Of a stretch of 64,000 bases of DNA, positions 10,017-21,420 are shown piece by piece; the stretch's first letter is position 1, and the number at the start of each line of letters is the position of its first letter. The position numbers were made by a program, and so were the translations under genes. Origin of the DNA: Batkoa obscura (lineage: Eukaryota > Entomophthoromycota > Entomophthoromycetes > Entomophthorales > Batkoaceae); the NCBI GenBank assembly GCA_030770535.1, contig JASVEC010000002.1, positions 682,001-746,000 of the forward strand, given 5' to 3'. Under the pieces are notes generated by a model. That model had not been told where the DNA came from. It saw only the letters and a program-made list of their open reading frames with translations, and searched no databases.

Positions 10017-11596
10017 TTAATTAAATCCAGATGGCGATAGACACCTTGGTGGTGATAATATAACATCCGTTCTTTCATTTAAATCAATTAATTTACCTGC
10101 CTGATATAACAATTGTTCTTTAAAATTTTGATCAATTTGATGATATTTATCAAATATAATGACTCGATTGGTTGTAATCGCTGAGTAATTAGGATCGGGT
10201 AAAGAGTTTAGATATGAGTTGGAGGGACTAGAAAAGGAGGTAGTCTTGAGACGTTGAGAATCATAATAGGTTTGTTTTATTAAATTCAAAAATTGTTCAT
10301 CCATTGATTTCATTACTCTTAATAGTTCTCGTGTTACTGGTTTACGTTCATTTATTCGTTCTTGTCTATTATTAAATTTGCTTTTTAAGGGATAAATATT
10401 TATAAAACGTTCTTTTTCAACCTTAAGTTTGGGAGATTTTATGCAAATCTCATTTGCTTCTTTACTTGTTTTTTCTTTTGCTTTCTCAATGCGGGTTATT
10501 TCTATCTGCTGTTTTTTATAATTTTGTTGTTCTTTCTTAGTTTCGATTAGTGCTAATATTTAATTAAATTTAAAATGAAGACTATTATTATTGAAAATTT
10601 TACATTACCTTTCTTTTTCACTTGTTGAATTTCTTCGTCGGTACCATCTTCACTTGTTTCATCTGAGCTATTGTCTATATTAGCTAAATAAATTAAGTTT
10701 TAAAATTTATTATAAAAGTAGTAAATATAACTTACTTTTTGATTTATTTTGTTTAGTTTTATTATTATTATTGTCATTTTTATTATATTTAGTGATGACT
10801 TTATTATTTTCTTCATTATCTTCTTTATTGTCTATCTCTTCATTACTCAAAAAATTTTGTTTAATTTTTTTTAATTTAATATTTTGAATCAATTGATTTA
10901 ATTCATTTTCGTAATTATCAACTATATTTTCCTTAAAAAATAAAATGATTAATTAACTTTAAAAATAATACAATAAAATAATATTAGATTTACCATAGTA
11001 TTAACTAAATTTTCGTCAATTCCATTAATTTGCTTTATTTTTTTTTTATATTCTTGAGTTAGAATATCTAGTTCTGATATTACTTTAAGATTACTACAGT
11101 TAGACACAGTAGATTGTAATTTATTAGTTTCAATATCATTATCTTTTGATATTTGTATTTTATCTATTTTATCTATTATAAAAAGTTAGAATCTACTTTT
11201 ACTTTTACTTTTAATTTTGAAACTCACTATTTTCTTCTATAAGTTGATTATTATCTGTTATATCAATTTCATCTTCATTCGTTATCCTTGAAGTTTTATT
11301 GTTTACTAAAAAATATATTTGATTTTATTACTCTTTCTTTTAAAAAGAAAAAAGAAAGAATTTACTATTATTTTCACGTTGTTGAAATATATCTAATAAA
11401 ACAAAATAAAATAAAATAAAATAAAATAAAATAAAAGTTTACCTTCAAAAAAAAGGTTCATATTCATCTCTAATATTTCACTTTTAAAATTATCTTCAAA
11501 TAAAATTTCACTATCTTGATATTGTTTTCCTTTTGTTTCTTCTGTTATTAACCATGGTTTTGATAAAGTATTGATTTTTTTTCCAGTATGTGGCAT
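10017..11596 (-). CDS. Seven-exon coiled-coil protein of unknown function
   Basis: I do not recognise this gene. Splicing 11443-11596, 11366-11392, 11228-11305, 10994-11172, 10736-10931, 10609-10683 and 10017-10552 (minus strand) keeps one frame and gives 414 aa; all introns are GT...AG and 50-62 nt. The start is the ATG at 11594-11596. The protein is hydrophilic, Asn/Lys/Glu-rich, with likely coiled-coil stretches (about 125-190 and 240-270), a poly-Asn patch, and a C-terminal block that looks more ordered, containing RPVTRELLRVMKSMDEQF and ending LSPPRCLSPSGFN. No signal peptide or membrane segment. Composition and coiled coils suggest an intracellular structural or nuclear protein; that is inference only. 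Intron 1 (11393-11442) is nearly all TTTTA repeat. Confidence 0.75.
11398..11437. repeat. TTTTA pentanucleotide microsatellite filling an intron
   Basis: On the plus strand a run of AAAAT/TAAAA units, about seven, which makes up most of the 50-nt intron 1 of the coiled-coil gene. Confidence 0.88.
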
Positions 11597-11798
11597 ATCA
11601 AGTGGAATAATTGAGATTGAAGTTTAATAAACAAATATTTAATTAATTTTTATGAACAATTTAATAAAAAGCTTATTGAAATTAAAAGGAGCGATTTCAT
11701 TGGTTTAAAAAATTAGCATGAATGAATTTATTTTTCTTATAAAGAAATTCATTAAAGAAATTCATTCCTTTTCTTTCACTTTTGAATTATTTTCAATA

Positions 11799-12561
11799 AT
11801 GGAGTTTAGTTTATTACCTGATTTAATATTAGAACAAATATTATCTTATATAAAACCAATTGAACTGTATTTGTTATTAATTATTAATAAACGATTCAAT
11901 CAATTAATTCAACCTATCTTATCTTCTTATTTCAATTATTCTATGATATATAATTATAATAAAAAAGGCAATGAAATTCAATTAAAATATATAAGAAATC
12001 ATCCTAATAAAATAATTCATTTAATAATTAATAATAAAAATCAATTAAAGTTATTAAATCAATGTAAAAATATAAGAATATTACAATTCTTACCTTTTAC
12101 TTTGAATTTAATTAAATTACAAGAATATAATTTTAGTAATTTTAATAATTTAACTAAATTAATATTTACGGAATCTAATTCATCAATTGATACTTTTTTA
12201 TTATGTTTTGTTTCAATATTAAATAATATACAAGATTTGGAAATTACATACAAATTGATATCATTAGACGATTTATTATTATATTTAAATAAGAATAAAT
12301 TTAAGAGATTAAAATTAAATAGTGAAAATATACATTTAGATGGTTTAGAAAAGTTAAAGAAATTCAATAAATTTCATACATTAATTATTAAAGCGGATTA
12401 TTTAACATTTGATATTAATTATAATGATACAAGTGATTTTTTAGGATTAAAAACATTAGATATTAATTTAAAAAGAGATTATAATATTGATATTAAATAT
12501 TTTGGTAATTTAAATCAATTAATAAAAGTAAATCTAAGTTTCAATTGTAATCAACAAGTAT

Positions 12562-12621
<60 letters not shown>

Positions 12622-13142
12622 TTCAAATATTAGGAATTAAATATAATCAATTTTTAAATTATAATTCATTAATAAATTTTAATAACTTAAATTATTTATG
12701 TATTACATGTACAAAAGATATTCACTTAATGTTAATTAAATTATTACCAATATTATCAATACAAATATTAGAATTAATAGATATTGTTGGTTATTTTAAA
12801 TATTTCCAATTAAATCAATATGATTTATTAAATCAAAACTTAATAAATGAAGATTATTACAAACAAAATAAGTATAATCAATTAATAAAATCAAAAACAA
12901 TATTAAAATTAATATTAAAAGTCGGTATAATATCTATTTCCAATTTAATTCATTTATTTAACTTAGTTCCTAATTGTAATATCTTATTATTATTATCGAT
13001 CTTTATTGACAATAGTCTATTGAATTCACCTATTTTAAATAACATTCAGAAAGAAATTAATATTTATTCAGATAATCACGATAATTCAATTGTTAATTTA
13101 ATTCATCAAAATATACCTTCACTTACTTGGCATTTATTATAG
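11799..13142 (+). CDS. F-box-like leucine-rich protein 1
   Basis: Probable substrate adaptor of an SCF-type ubiquitin ligase. The N-terminus reads LLPDLILEQILSYIKPIELY followed by LLLIINKRFNQLIQ, a good F-box-like helix set (about residues 4-40). The remainder is a series of Leu/Ile/Asn-rich segments like irregular LRRs. The ATG at 11799 is preferred over 11718 because the paralogue downstream begins at the same point of the F-box; the longer form would add 27 residues. An AAT microsatellite encodes about 20 Asn near residue 265. Single exon, 447 aa. Its paralogue follows 177 nt downstream on the same strand. The family call rests on the F-box pattern, not on a search. Confidence 0.72.
12563..12621. 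repeat. AAT trinucleotide repeat encoding poly-Asn
   Basis: About 20 AAT units in frame inside the first F-box-like gene; absent from the paralogue, which carries a Ser/Thr repeat at the comparable place. Confidence 0.92.
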
Positions 13143-13319
13143 TTTGTTTAATATTAACATAAAATTAGATGACGTAATTCTCAATTAAATTTAAGGTTCA
13201 AATAAAATAGTTCAATAAAATCAATATAAAAAATGCCAATATTTATGCCAAGTTTAATATAAAGAAAATTATATAAAATCAAAATAATATTTCTTTAAGA
13301 TTATTTTTTATTTAATCTA

Positions 13320-14684
13320 ATGATTTTATTTAATATCGACCAACTACCTGATTTATTAATACAATGTATCTTTAATTATATTAAACCAATTGAATTATTT
13401 CAGTATTTAATATTAAATAAAAGAATAAATAAAATTATTCAATATTTAATAAAGATTAATTTGATACAATCTAATTATCATCTTACTAATTCTTATTGTT
13501 ACAAATTACAACAAAATTATATTGAATTAAATTTCAATTTAATAACTCATTTAATTATATCAACAAATGATAGCTATAGATTATTATTATTATGTCCTAA
13601 TTTAAAGGCCATTAGTTTTTTATTTACACATAAATCTAATACAGCAATAATCAATAATTATTTAACAGCTAAATTTAATAAATTAAAACATATTAAACTA
13701 AGATATCCAGGACGAATTATTGATGATTTATTATTACAATTAAAGTCATTATTGTGTATTATAAAAACAATTGATATTGATACTTATTCATTAAAGTTAG
13801 ATAAATTAATTCAAGTTATTAATTATGATAAAGTAACTTCAATCAAAATAAAATGTTTTAAATTAAATTTAGATGGTTTATCAATATTAAAACAATATAC
13901 TCATCTTACTCAATTGAAATTTATAGTTGATATATTAACTATACCAATAGAATATAATGATACTTTGAATTTTAAAGCATTGAAAGTATTATCTATTATT
14001 GCCCGTAAAACTTATTCTTTTCAACCTTATTATTTAGGTGATTTATCTCAATTAATTCATTTAGAACTTTATTTAAATCAATTTAATGATTATCAAGCCA
14101 TAACCCCTTCTATTTCTACTTTTACTTCTATTTCTACTTCTACTTCTACTTCTACTTCTACTGCAATCCCCTCTGTCCCAATTATTAACTTGAATTTAAA
14201 AAAATTAGGATTTATTCAATATGATTTTTTAATTACTAATAATTATTTAACTTCTATGATAAATTTAAATCATATAATTATTAAGTTTAGTGATGAATTT
14301 TATGCAGTATTATCGGTCATATTAACCCTTCCTAATCTCCAAAGCCTTGAATTCCTTTCTCTATGTTTTTACAAACAAGCATTAGCAACAAAAACTGACA
14401 CATCTATACTCTCCCTCCAAAATATGTCTTTAACCTCCAACTTCAATATTACGAAATTAACATTTAATTCGTCCACTTTTTCAATCAAGTTGATGTTCTC
14501 ATTACTTGCTTTATTTCCCAATTTATCTTTATTACAATTGATTAATTGTACCATTCAAGAAGTGGATTTAGGTCCCTATAATATGGAAACAAGGAATGAG
14601 TTGACAATTCAATATGATAAAAAATCCATGATATTTTATAATACGTTGAATCAAGTACAAGGCTTAAAATGGCAATTAATTTGA
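13320..14684 (+). CDS. F-box-like leucine-rich protein 2
   Basis: A 454-aa paralogue of the preceding gene. The N-terminal motif QLPDLLIQCIFNYIKPIELF with downstream NKRINKIIQ matches the F-box pattern and aligns with the first gene, including the shared YIKPIEL. Shared blocks continue through the LRR-like part (LDGL, then EYNDT against NYNDT) to a similar C-terminus (GLKWQLI against SLTWHLL). At 14105-14163 a hexanucleotide repeat encodes an alternating Ser-Thr run. Expected role: F-box adaptor in ubiquitination. Single exon; the ATG at 13320 starts eight residues before the LPDLL core. Tandem duplication is the simplest origin. Confidence 0.74.
   Translation: MILFNIDQLPDLLIQCIFNYIKPIELFQYLILNKRINKIIQYLIKINLIQSNYHLTNSYCYKLQQNYIELNFNLITHLIISTNDSYRLLLLCPNLKAISFLFTHKSNTAIINNYLTAKFNKLKHIKLRYPGRIIDDLLLQLKSLLCIIKTIDIDTYSLKLDKLIQVINYDKVTSIKIKCFKLNLDGLSILKQYTHLTQLKFIVDILTIPIEYNDTLNFKALKVLSIIARKTYSFQPYYLGDLSQLIHLELYLNQFNDYQAITPSISTFTSISTSTSTSTSTAIPSVPIINLNLKKLGFIQYDFLITNNYLTSMINLNHIIIKFSDEFYAVLSVILTLPNLQSLEFLSLCFYKQALATKTDTSILSLQNMSLTSNFNITKLTFNSSTFSIKLMFSLLALFPNLSLLQLINCTIQEVDLGPYNMETRNELTIQYDKKSMIFYNTLNQVQGLKWQLI
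14105..14163. repeat. TCTACT-type minisatellite encoding Ser-Thr run
   Basis: Hexanucleotide units (TCTACT and variants) in frame in the second F-box-like gene. Confidence 0.85.
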
Positions 14685-14776
14685 TAATTTTTTTAAAAAT
14701 AAAACTAGCTTCTTTTATAATGTATTCGTTAAACATTAATCTATGGAAAAAATAAAGTTAAAAATTTCAATATTCA

Positions 14777-14849
14777 AGGGCGCACCCGGATTTGAACCAG
14801 GGACCTATCGATCTGCAGTCGATTGCTCTACCACTGAGCTATACGCCCA
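14777..14849 (-). tRNA. tRNA-Cys (anticodon GCA), copy 2
   Basis: Reverse complement of the tRNA-Cys at 9820-9891 with no difference that I can see in the mature sequence. The two share the short upstream context ATAAAATG/ACAAAATG. Confidence 0.93.
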
Positions 14850-15148
14850 TTTTATACTTATTAAGTAAGACGTAATAAAACTAAATATAAATTAATTTTT
14901 TTTTCTAAAAAACATTAAATAATGATAACAACTTTAAAATAGAATAAAACTATAAAATAATCTAGGTTAGTAAAAAGGATATTGATATCTTTTTATTAAT
15001 TATAAATCTTCAATCATTTATATTAATTATATCAGTATATAGATTAAGTCAATATCCTAGTTTTAATTTAGTTTTAATTGATATTGATTGCCTGTATGCT
15101 AAAGTAAAATTAAAACATTAAAATTCATTATTAATTAATTAGATAATT

Positions 15149-16343
15149 CTAATGTCTTACCATATATCGGTTTTTTATATTTATAATCTTTATCTTATCT
15201 TCATTCTTCTCTAACTCAGTTTCAAATAATAAACAAAAATTATGCTTTAAAAAAGGACCTAATGGATTGAATTTAGATTCCATATTCTTTACAACATGAG
15301 TGGTAATCTAATTTAACATTGAATTTATCCCATTTATTAATAAACTAAAAGTATTAAAATATTGATTTCACTTACGATCACTGTAATCTGATATTGTTTA
15401 GCTATTCTTCTCAATGAAGAGATCAATTCCCAAGCTATTAAATGCATGGAATTTTTCATTAACTCCAAATTTGCTGCATAGAGAAGTAATTGATCTATAT
15501 TATCTAGTAATAGAAGGGTATTATAAAATTCATACTTGGCTAAAAAATTCATTAAAGTTTCATAATTAAAAAATCGAATTAATTGAATTCTAGTTAAGAG
15601 ACAAGTGATATCATTGGAACAAGTGGATTTTTGAAGAAGTAGATAATGTAATTTTTTATAATTAATATCGCCTTTTAGGTCAATGATGACTACCTTTTGA
15701 TTACTTGATAATAGATGTGTGATCGCTAATTGAAGTAATATCTATTATGGTTAATAATCTAATTATAATTATAGATTAAGTTTTTTTATTTACTTGTGTT
15801 TTTCCACTACCACTTATACCTTCAATACCAATTAATCGATTAACATTAAATATATTCAATTCTTTAAAATAATTATATAAATCATTCCTTATCATAAACC
15901 TTAATTCCCCTTCTTTTAAAATAAAACCAAAACTATTTACCTAATTCTAATATTCAATTGTACCCTATTTTCATTACACTCCCTTTGTTTTATTTGTAAT
16001 AATTCAAAACCATTAACTATTTTCTCTTGAATTAAGTTTTGTTTTGATTTCCTTTGTTTTAATACTTCCATAATTGCATACAACTCTTTAAAATATTCAA
16101 ATTGTTTGGTCTCCCTACCTTTTAGTAATTCAATTAAACTGGCCAAATTATACTTTTCTTGGCCCAATAATTGATACAATTGATAATCTATAATTCATTA
16201 ATTAGTGATAATGGTCAGTGTAGGGATTGGAAAATACCATATTCAATTCCTTGTTTTAATAACGCTTGTAAACAAAGTTGAATTTTTAAGTCTGGATTTG
16301 AAAGCTGACTTTGAATATAAGCTTGTAATTGAAGTAGTTTCAT
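15149..16343 (-). CDS. RAD51-paralogue-like recombination ATPase
   Basis: Probable RecA/RAD51-family ATPase acting in homologous recombination. Five exons (16238-16343, 15941-16187, 15794-15899, 15376-15741, 15149-15307; minus) keep one frame, 327 aa. Seen: Walker A GISGSGKT (residues 145-152) followed by QILLQLAI, the usual RAD51-type helix; Walker B LLLLDNID (Asp about 233); then VIITTHVV (about 274-281) at the place of the TNH/TNQ motif, followed by a PLG-containing segment as in RAD51D-type paralogues. The N-terminal 140 residues are helical, rich in Lys/Gln/Glu, and I cannot align them. The second intron (15900-15940, 42-nt class) has the least certain boundaries. Other small P-loop ATPases are possible, but the motif order favours a RAD51 paralogue. 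Confidence 0.68.
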
Positions 16344-17386
16344 TATGAAATCAAAGTTACAATAAATTTTGAAAATTTAAAATTCAAATAAAGTTAACTA
16401 TTTTTTTAAAGTTATTTTTAATAAACTATGTAATAGCTTAAAAACTTAATTGATTAAGAAGAATTTGGTTGGTTTCTTAAATATAGAAAAAAAATAGAAA
16501 CATAATCGATATTCTAATCAAAACAACATTATTTTTATTTACAAAATAAACAATTGATTATTCATAATACAACTGTATCAAAAGATGACATTTAGAAAAG
16601 TTATTATAGTATAACTAATCCTAAAAAAACCAACCTTAGAAATTTTACTATAACCCATTAAACACGACTTAAACTTAATATTAGTTACATTATTAAACTA
16701 AGCAATCTTAACTATGGGTATTGAAACGATAAGAAAGTAATGAATTCCTAAAATAAACATATTAAATAATAATTATTCATCATAATCATCCGGAGACTAT
16801 TATGGGATTCGTTAAAGTAACCAATGATATCAAAATTGATAACTTACAATTCATTTTGGTTATTGTTCTTGAATATAAAATATTTAAATGTTGCTTTTAA
16901 ATTTATTAAGTGCGACATTATTGCTATTCTTAATAATAAAGTATGAAATCTTTTTAAGTAATTAAATTTTTTTAAACAAGTTCAGAATCATAGGAGTTTA
17001 CGAGTTGTAACACTAAATATTATTACTGGCAAAAATGAGTTATTTATTCAGAAATTGGTTTTAGTATGTTGTAGTTAATAAAACTCTCAATTATTTTTAG
17101 TAAAAAAAAGAATGATTACTTATGAAATGGGCTTATTCAACAAAATGACAGTTGAATTTTATTCAAAAAAGATTGATGTTAGAATTAACAAAATGGCAAG
17201 CTAAAGTTAGAAAAATACTAATAAAATCCTTAAAATAACGCCAATAAGGGAATTAAATAACAGTTAAAAATCAATGAGGAAATTAAGTATAACGATTTTA
17301 TTTTATTATATATAATGAAATATCTTATCTTTGATTCAACTTTTTTTATATATCTATCCATTTTTAATATTGATATTAACTATAAA
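16344..17386. other. Intergenic, upstream of tyrosinase
   Basis: AT-rich spacer between divergent genes. The tyrosinase frame stays open upstream to an ATG at 17315. No other feature recognised. Confidence 0.55.
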
Positions 17387-18394
17387 ATGATGATTACTTA
17401 TACTCTAATATTTTATTTGATTCAATTAATACTTAGTCAATGTAATCAAGTAGTAATGAGACGAGAGATCCGAGAATTAAGTAGTGGCGAATTGAATGAA
17501 TATATGAATGCTATTCGTACATTAAATAGTGGACCTAAACCCACACGGTATGATGAATTTGCCCGAATTCATTTAGAAAATGCGCCCTTTGCCCATGGAA
17601 CTATCCAATTTTTAGTATGGCATCGAGAATATATATTACAGTTTGAGCAATTATTACGTACAATATCACCAAATATTGTATTACCTTATTGGGATTGGTC
17701 TATTGATTTTCAAGATCCAGCAAGTTCCTCTGTTTTACAAAGTTTTATGCTTGGTGGTAATGGTAATCCAGACAATGAAAATTGTGTAGAAAATGGAATC
17801 TTTGGAAATATGTTAATGAGTTATCCAAGACAACATTGTTTAAAAAGACAATATGATTTAGGTAATCGAATGAGTAATTTTTTTAGTACCAATTCTTTAT
17901 TAAATATGATCCGTAATTCCAATTCTTATCAACGGTTTAATAATGATATTGAAATGTTACCTCATGCAAGGGTTCATGTTAATTTAGGTGGTAATGAGGG
18001 TGATATGAGTTATATGTTTTCAACTAATGATCCATTATTTTGGTTACATCATACTTTTATTGATAAAATCTATTATGAATGGCAACAGCAACATCCCTCT
18101 TTGGCAACTAGTTTTCCAGGAGATAATAATCAACCTATTCCTGGTTTTGGTACCCCTGTTTCTCAAGTATTAAATACAACTGGTGGCGGTAGATATTGTT
18201 ATACTTATGCAAGATTCCAAGGTGCTCCTGGTAACGCCCTTGCTTTTGATATGCAAGATGAAATGGAAGATTCCGCTAAGTTGGATAATTCCAAAGTTAA
18301 ACCTTTACCAGATGATTGGATCTTAAGAAATAATTTAAATCCGGCGGAAGTTCGTGCTTTAGAACAGGAATGGGGTATCGGTGAAAGTATTTAA
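17387..18394 (+). CDS. Secreted tyrosinase (type-3 copper)
   Basis: Monophenol/o-diphenol oxidase of the tyrosinase family, likely extracellular. Start placed at the ATG at 17387 because MMITYTLIFYLIQLILSQ forms a signal peptide; an in-frame ATG at 17315 would add 24 residues. Seen: CuA region with His in ARIHLENAPFAHGTIQ and FLVWHREYILQFE, the YWDW motif, and CuB region LPHARVH followed by FWLHHTFIDKIYYEWQ, so all six copper-binding His are present. Length 335 aa, short like secreted microbial and small fungal tyrosinases, with no large C-terminal lid domain. The tail ends in acidic, LP-rich sequence. Likely role is oxidation of phenols or tyrosine in the wall or the environment. Single exon; neighbours are unrelated. 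Confidence 0.92.
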   Translation: MMITYTLIFYLIQLILSQCNQVVMRREIRELSSGELNEYMNAIRTLNSGPKPTRYDEFARIHLENAPFAHGTIQFLVWHREYILQFEQLLRTISPNIVLPYWDWSIDFQDPASSSVLQSFMLGGNGNPDNENCVENGIFGNMLMSYPRQHCLKRQYDLGNRMSNFFSTNSLLNMIRNSNSYQRFNNDIEMLPHARVHVNLGGNEGDMSYMFSTNDPLFWLHHTFIDKIYYEWQQQHPSLATSFPGDNNQPIPGFGTPVSQVLNTTGGGRYCYTYARFQGAPGNALAFDMQDEMEDSAKLDNSKVKPLPDDWILRNNLNPAEVRALEQEWGIGESI

Positions 18395-20141
18395 GTCATG
18401 ATTCCTTTTTGTTTACCATTTTCTCTTTTTGCATTCAATTTATCATATTAATAAAGCATTCATTTTAGAACATTAGCTATACCATATAATATTATTTTTA
18501 TTTTAGTTTTATCATACTTTAGTATTTTCTATTACAAGTTACTATAGTTTGTTATATCTATCACATGTAGTTTTATGGATTAGCGGTTGGTTAAAATTTT
18601 TGACATTCAATTCAATGGCATCTTATAACATGAGTTTATAATCAACTGTAAATTGTAAAATTCATTAAAATAAATTTAAAATAAATCTAAAATAAATTAA
18701 AGTTTGTTTATAACATCAATTATAATTTTAATTATATAAAATAACAAGGAACATATAAACAAGTGGTATTATTTTAAAATTTAAATAGCTAGTACGAACA
18801 TGAAACCAAAGTAAAGTCAATGTGAATAGTATTTTAATATTATATAGGTAATCGTATATTTTAAGCATAGTTATAAAGTAATCTTCCTTGTCAGAGTTTC
18901 TTATGGTTCTATCTGCCTTTTCGAACTTATTTAAAAAGATTGTTTTACTTAAAAACAACAGTGAAGTAAAAATATGTTGAAATTGTAATAGAAATGTTGA
19001 GCAAAAGGTACAATATTTATTATCAAATAAAAAACCAGAAGTATTCATAATCAAAGGAATTAAATGAAGTGAATAACTCATAATAAGGATCATTTAATAA
19101 GCGGCTAATTAAAATATAACTCTACATTATAAGCTTGAATTTTTTTTTAAAACTGTATTGCTCTGATTTGTATTTTTTAATGATTATGTACATAATAGTA
19201 GTCAAATAAATTGTAGGAAGAATGATTGCTATGAAAATAAGTGAATTAAAGGCAATTAAAATAACTACTATTATATGCTTGGGGTTGTAATGAATAACCT
19301 AATATCTTTAATTTTTTTTTATATTTCATAGAAGTAAACTGTACCAAATAGAAACAGTAGTAACAGTTGTGGTATAAAGCATTGAAAGGAAAGCGCTAAA
19401 TATAAGTATGGAAACTGATACAAGAAAGGTATGGTTTGGATAGTCAAAAATATCAACCATATTAGCTATATTAAATAGCATATCATTTGGTAGTATAACA
19501 ATTGATAGCTTAAATACAAGTAAGTCATGCGTTGCTTTGAGTAACACTCTAGCGGTTTTGAAAACCATATGCTTATCAATAGTCATTGGTAAAACTTTTT
19601 AAAATATATAAATTGCTAATGATAAGTTTTACAAACGTAAATAATAGTTGTTTCATAAACTTTAAAAGGATTAAAAAACTCCTAAGTGCTTTGTTTCATA
19701 TAGAAACAAATACTAAGAATAGGGAGATAGATACATAAAACAGAATATCATTCTTTAAAAAATGTGAGTAGCTATTACATTGACAGAAACCAAAAAAGTT
19801 CTTTTCTAATTTTCAGCTGATAAAGCATAAAATAAGTAAATTTCTGTTTCATTATATATTTATTTAAAAAAATAGCTGAAAATTGGAGCTACTGTAATAT
19901 TTGTTTAAGTGCAAAAAGCGATTTTAACAGTATGGGGAGATGGGGTATAAAGTCAAAGTAATTATGAAGGAAGCAGCACACACCAAAAGAAAAATAATCA
20001 AGGAAAGGTAAAAATTACGAAATGGTTAAAATTATTTGTAAAACAATCTAGCTTTTACTAAGATAGAAAGGTAAATTAGGATGATAAATTGTATTTAATG
20101 AATTATCTAAAAATTCAATTAGATTACAAAAAAAAACACGT
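18395..20141. other. Intergenic with possible gene remains
   Basis: Between the convergent tyrosinase and DCAF15-like genes. It contains hydrophobic reading frames at 18728-19586 (separate entry). The rest shows no recognisable feature. Confidence 0.5.
18728..19586 (-). pseudogene. Possible eroded or intron-bearing multi-pass membrane protein
   Basis: Three minus-strand open stretches follow one another: 19326-19586 (two hydrophobic segments, including FLVSVSILIFSAFLSMLYTT), about 19130-19290 (hydrophobic, reading FIAIILPTIYLTTIMYIIIK then a basic turn), and 18728-19093 (hydrophobic helices around a charged loop FLNKFEKADRTIRNSDKEDY). The order of helices and short loops resembles part of a seven-helix receptor or another polytopic protein. 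I could not join them by convincing splice sites without an in-frame stop, so it may be a decayed gene. Family not recognised. Confidence 0.28.
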
Positions 20142-21420
20142 TTATCTTAAATCACCTGTCAATTCATTAAACCCTTTAATTATATCGAGGTCTCTTATAG
20201 CATCAATGCTATTCCTTTTGTAAAAATCATTACAATGATATTTATGCAAACGTTCTTGTAAGTTTAGTTTGGGCTCAATTAGTATATCGCTTTCAACATT
20301 AGAAGGGGTATTCAAAGTATCAAAAATTGTTGATTGAGTTAAATCATATCGCCCGCCTTTTCCTTTTGAACAAGGATAAAAGTAATTTTGAATAATTTGT
20401 ATATTGGCTAAAATAAAATAAAAAATTAGCTAAATTTAAACAATATCCAAATGTTTTTACATTCAATATAATTTATCCCAACCAACCAATTAAAATAGCC
20501 ATTATCCCATAAACAATTTGAATATGGGAAGTTTGAGCATGTGACAGTGATTACTAATATCATTTTCTTTTCGTTTTGTTGTATGTTTAATAAGGTTAAC
20601 TGATAATCTACTGGCCTTTTAAAGTTAAATCGCTTTGGTAATTTTCCCAATAAGTAATTCAACACAAAATCAATATTAAAAGAAAGAATATTTTTTTGGA
20701 CCTGAATGTTTCTATTTATCCTAAAATTAGATGTTCTCTCTGCTGAGTATATAAATAATTCATCACTAAGTTGCTCAATTTCGTTTAGACTTACTAACAT
20801 TATTTGATATTTTGTTTGATATAAAAGCACCCCTTCCATACTGAATATTCCCTCCTTTACATCAAAACTATTTGGAATATCCATTTCGTTTAGTTCTATT
20901 TGTTTCCATAACTGAGAATCATATTTACTGGTCAAAATGAAAAGTTTTCTAATAGTTTTTGATTCCATTGCTATGAACATTTGTTTGTTATTCTTTAAAA
21001 TTGATAATGAAATATTAAGTAGTGGTAAACCTTCTGTTAATTTGATCTCGTTAATTTTTTCAACTTGACAGAGCACTGAAAACTTAAACACCCTTAGAAC
21101 ATTTTCAAACAATGGCTCTGTACTACTGTTATTTTCCATCGAAGTACTTTGATATGTAACTAAAATATAAAAACATTTAACATGAGAAAATGAGCTTATT
21201 TACCTAGATAATCTCCATCCAACGTAAATCCAAGGATAGACCCTTTTTTTAATTCTTCATCTTTATCAAGAATGTCATCAATTTTAATTTTTCTACTTAT
21301 TGGTGATATTCTAGAATTTGATAATATTTTGCTGTCTGTCGGGTTACTCAGTTGAATTTTTCTATTTAATAAATACTTTGAAAGTTGAAAACGCTTTCTT
21401 CTTAGTTTGGAGTTGTTCAT
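20142..21420 (-). CDS. DCAF15-like CUL4-DDB1 substrate receptor
   Basis: Probable homologue of DDB1- and CUL4-associated factor 15, a receptor of a CRL4 ubiquitin ligase. Exons 21204-21420, 20461-21159 and 20142-20407 (minus) keep one frame, 393 aa; introns of 44 and 53 nt are GT...AG. Features in family order: basic N-terminus; LGFTLDGDYLVTYQSTS (about residues 62-78), matching the LGFSKCGRYVLSYTSSS region of human DCAF15; LLYQTKYQIM against LHTKYQVV; then VQKNILSFNIDFVLN against VEQLTLDFEYVIN, followed by VDYQLTLLNI against SDYDIVILEV. The protein is shorter than the animal one, lacking the long disordered insert. The start is the ATG at 21418-21420; the frame extends upstream only to a TTG. 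The match is from memory of the family. Confidence 0.62.
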
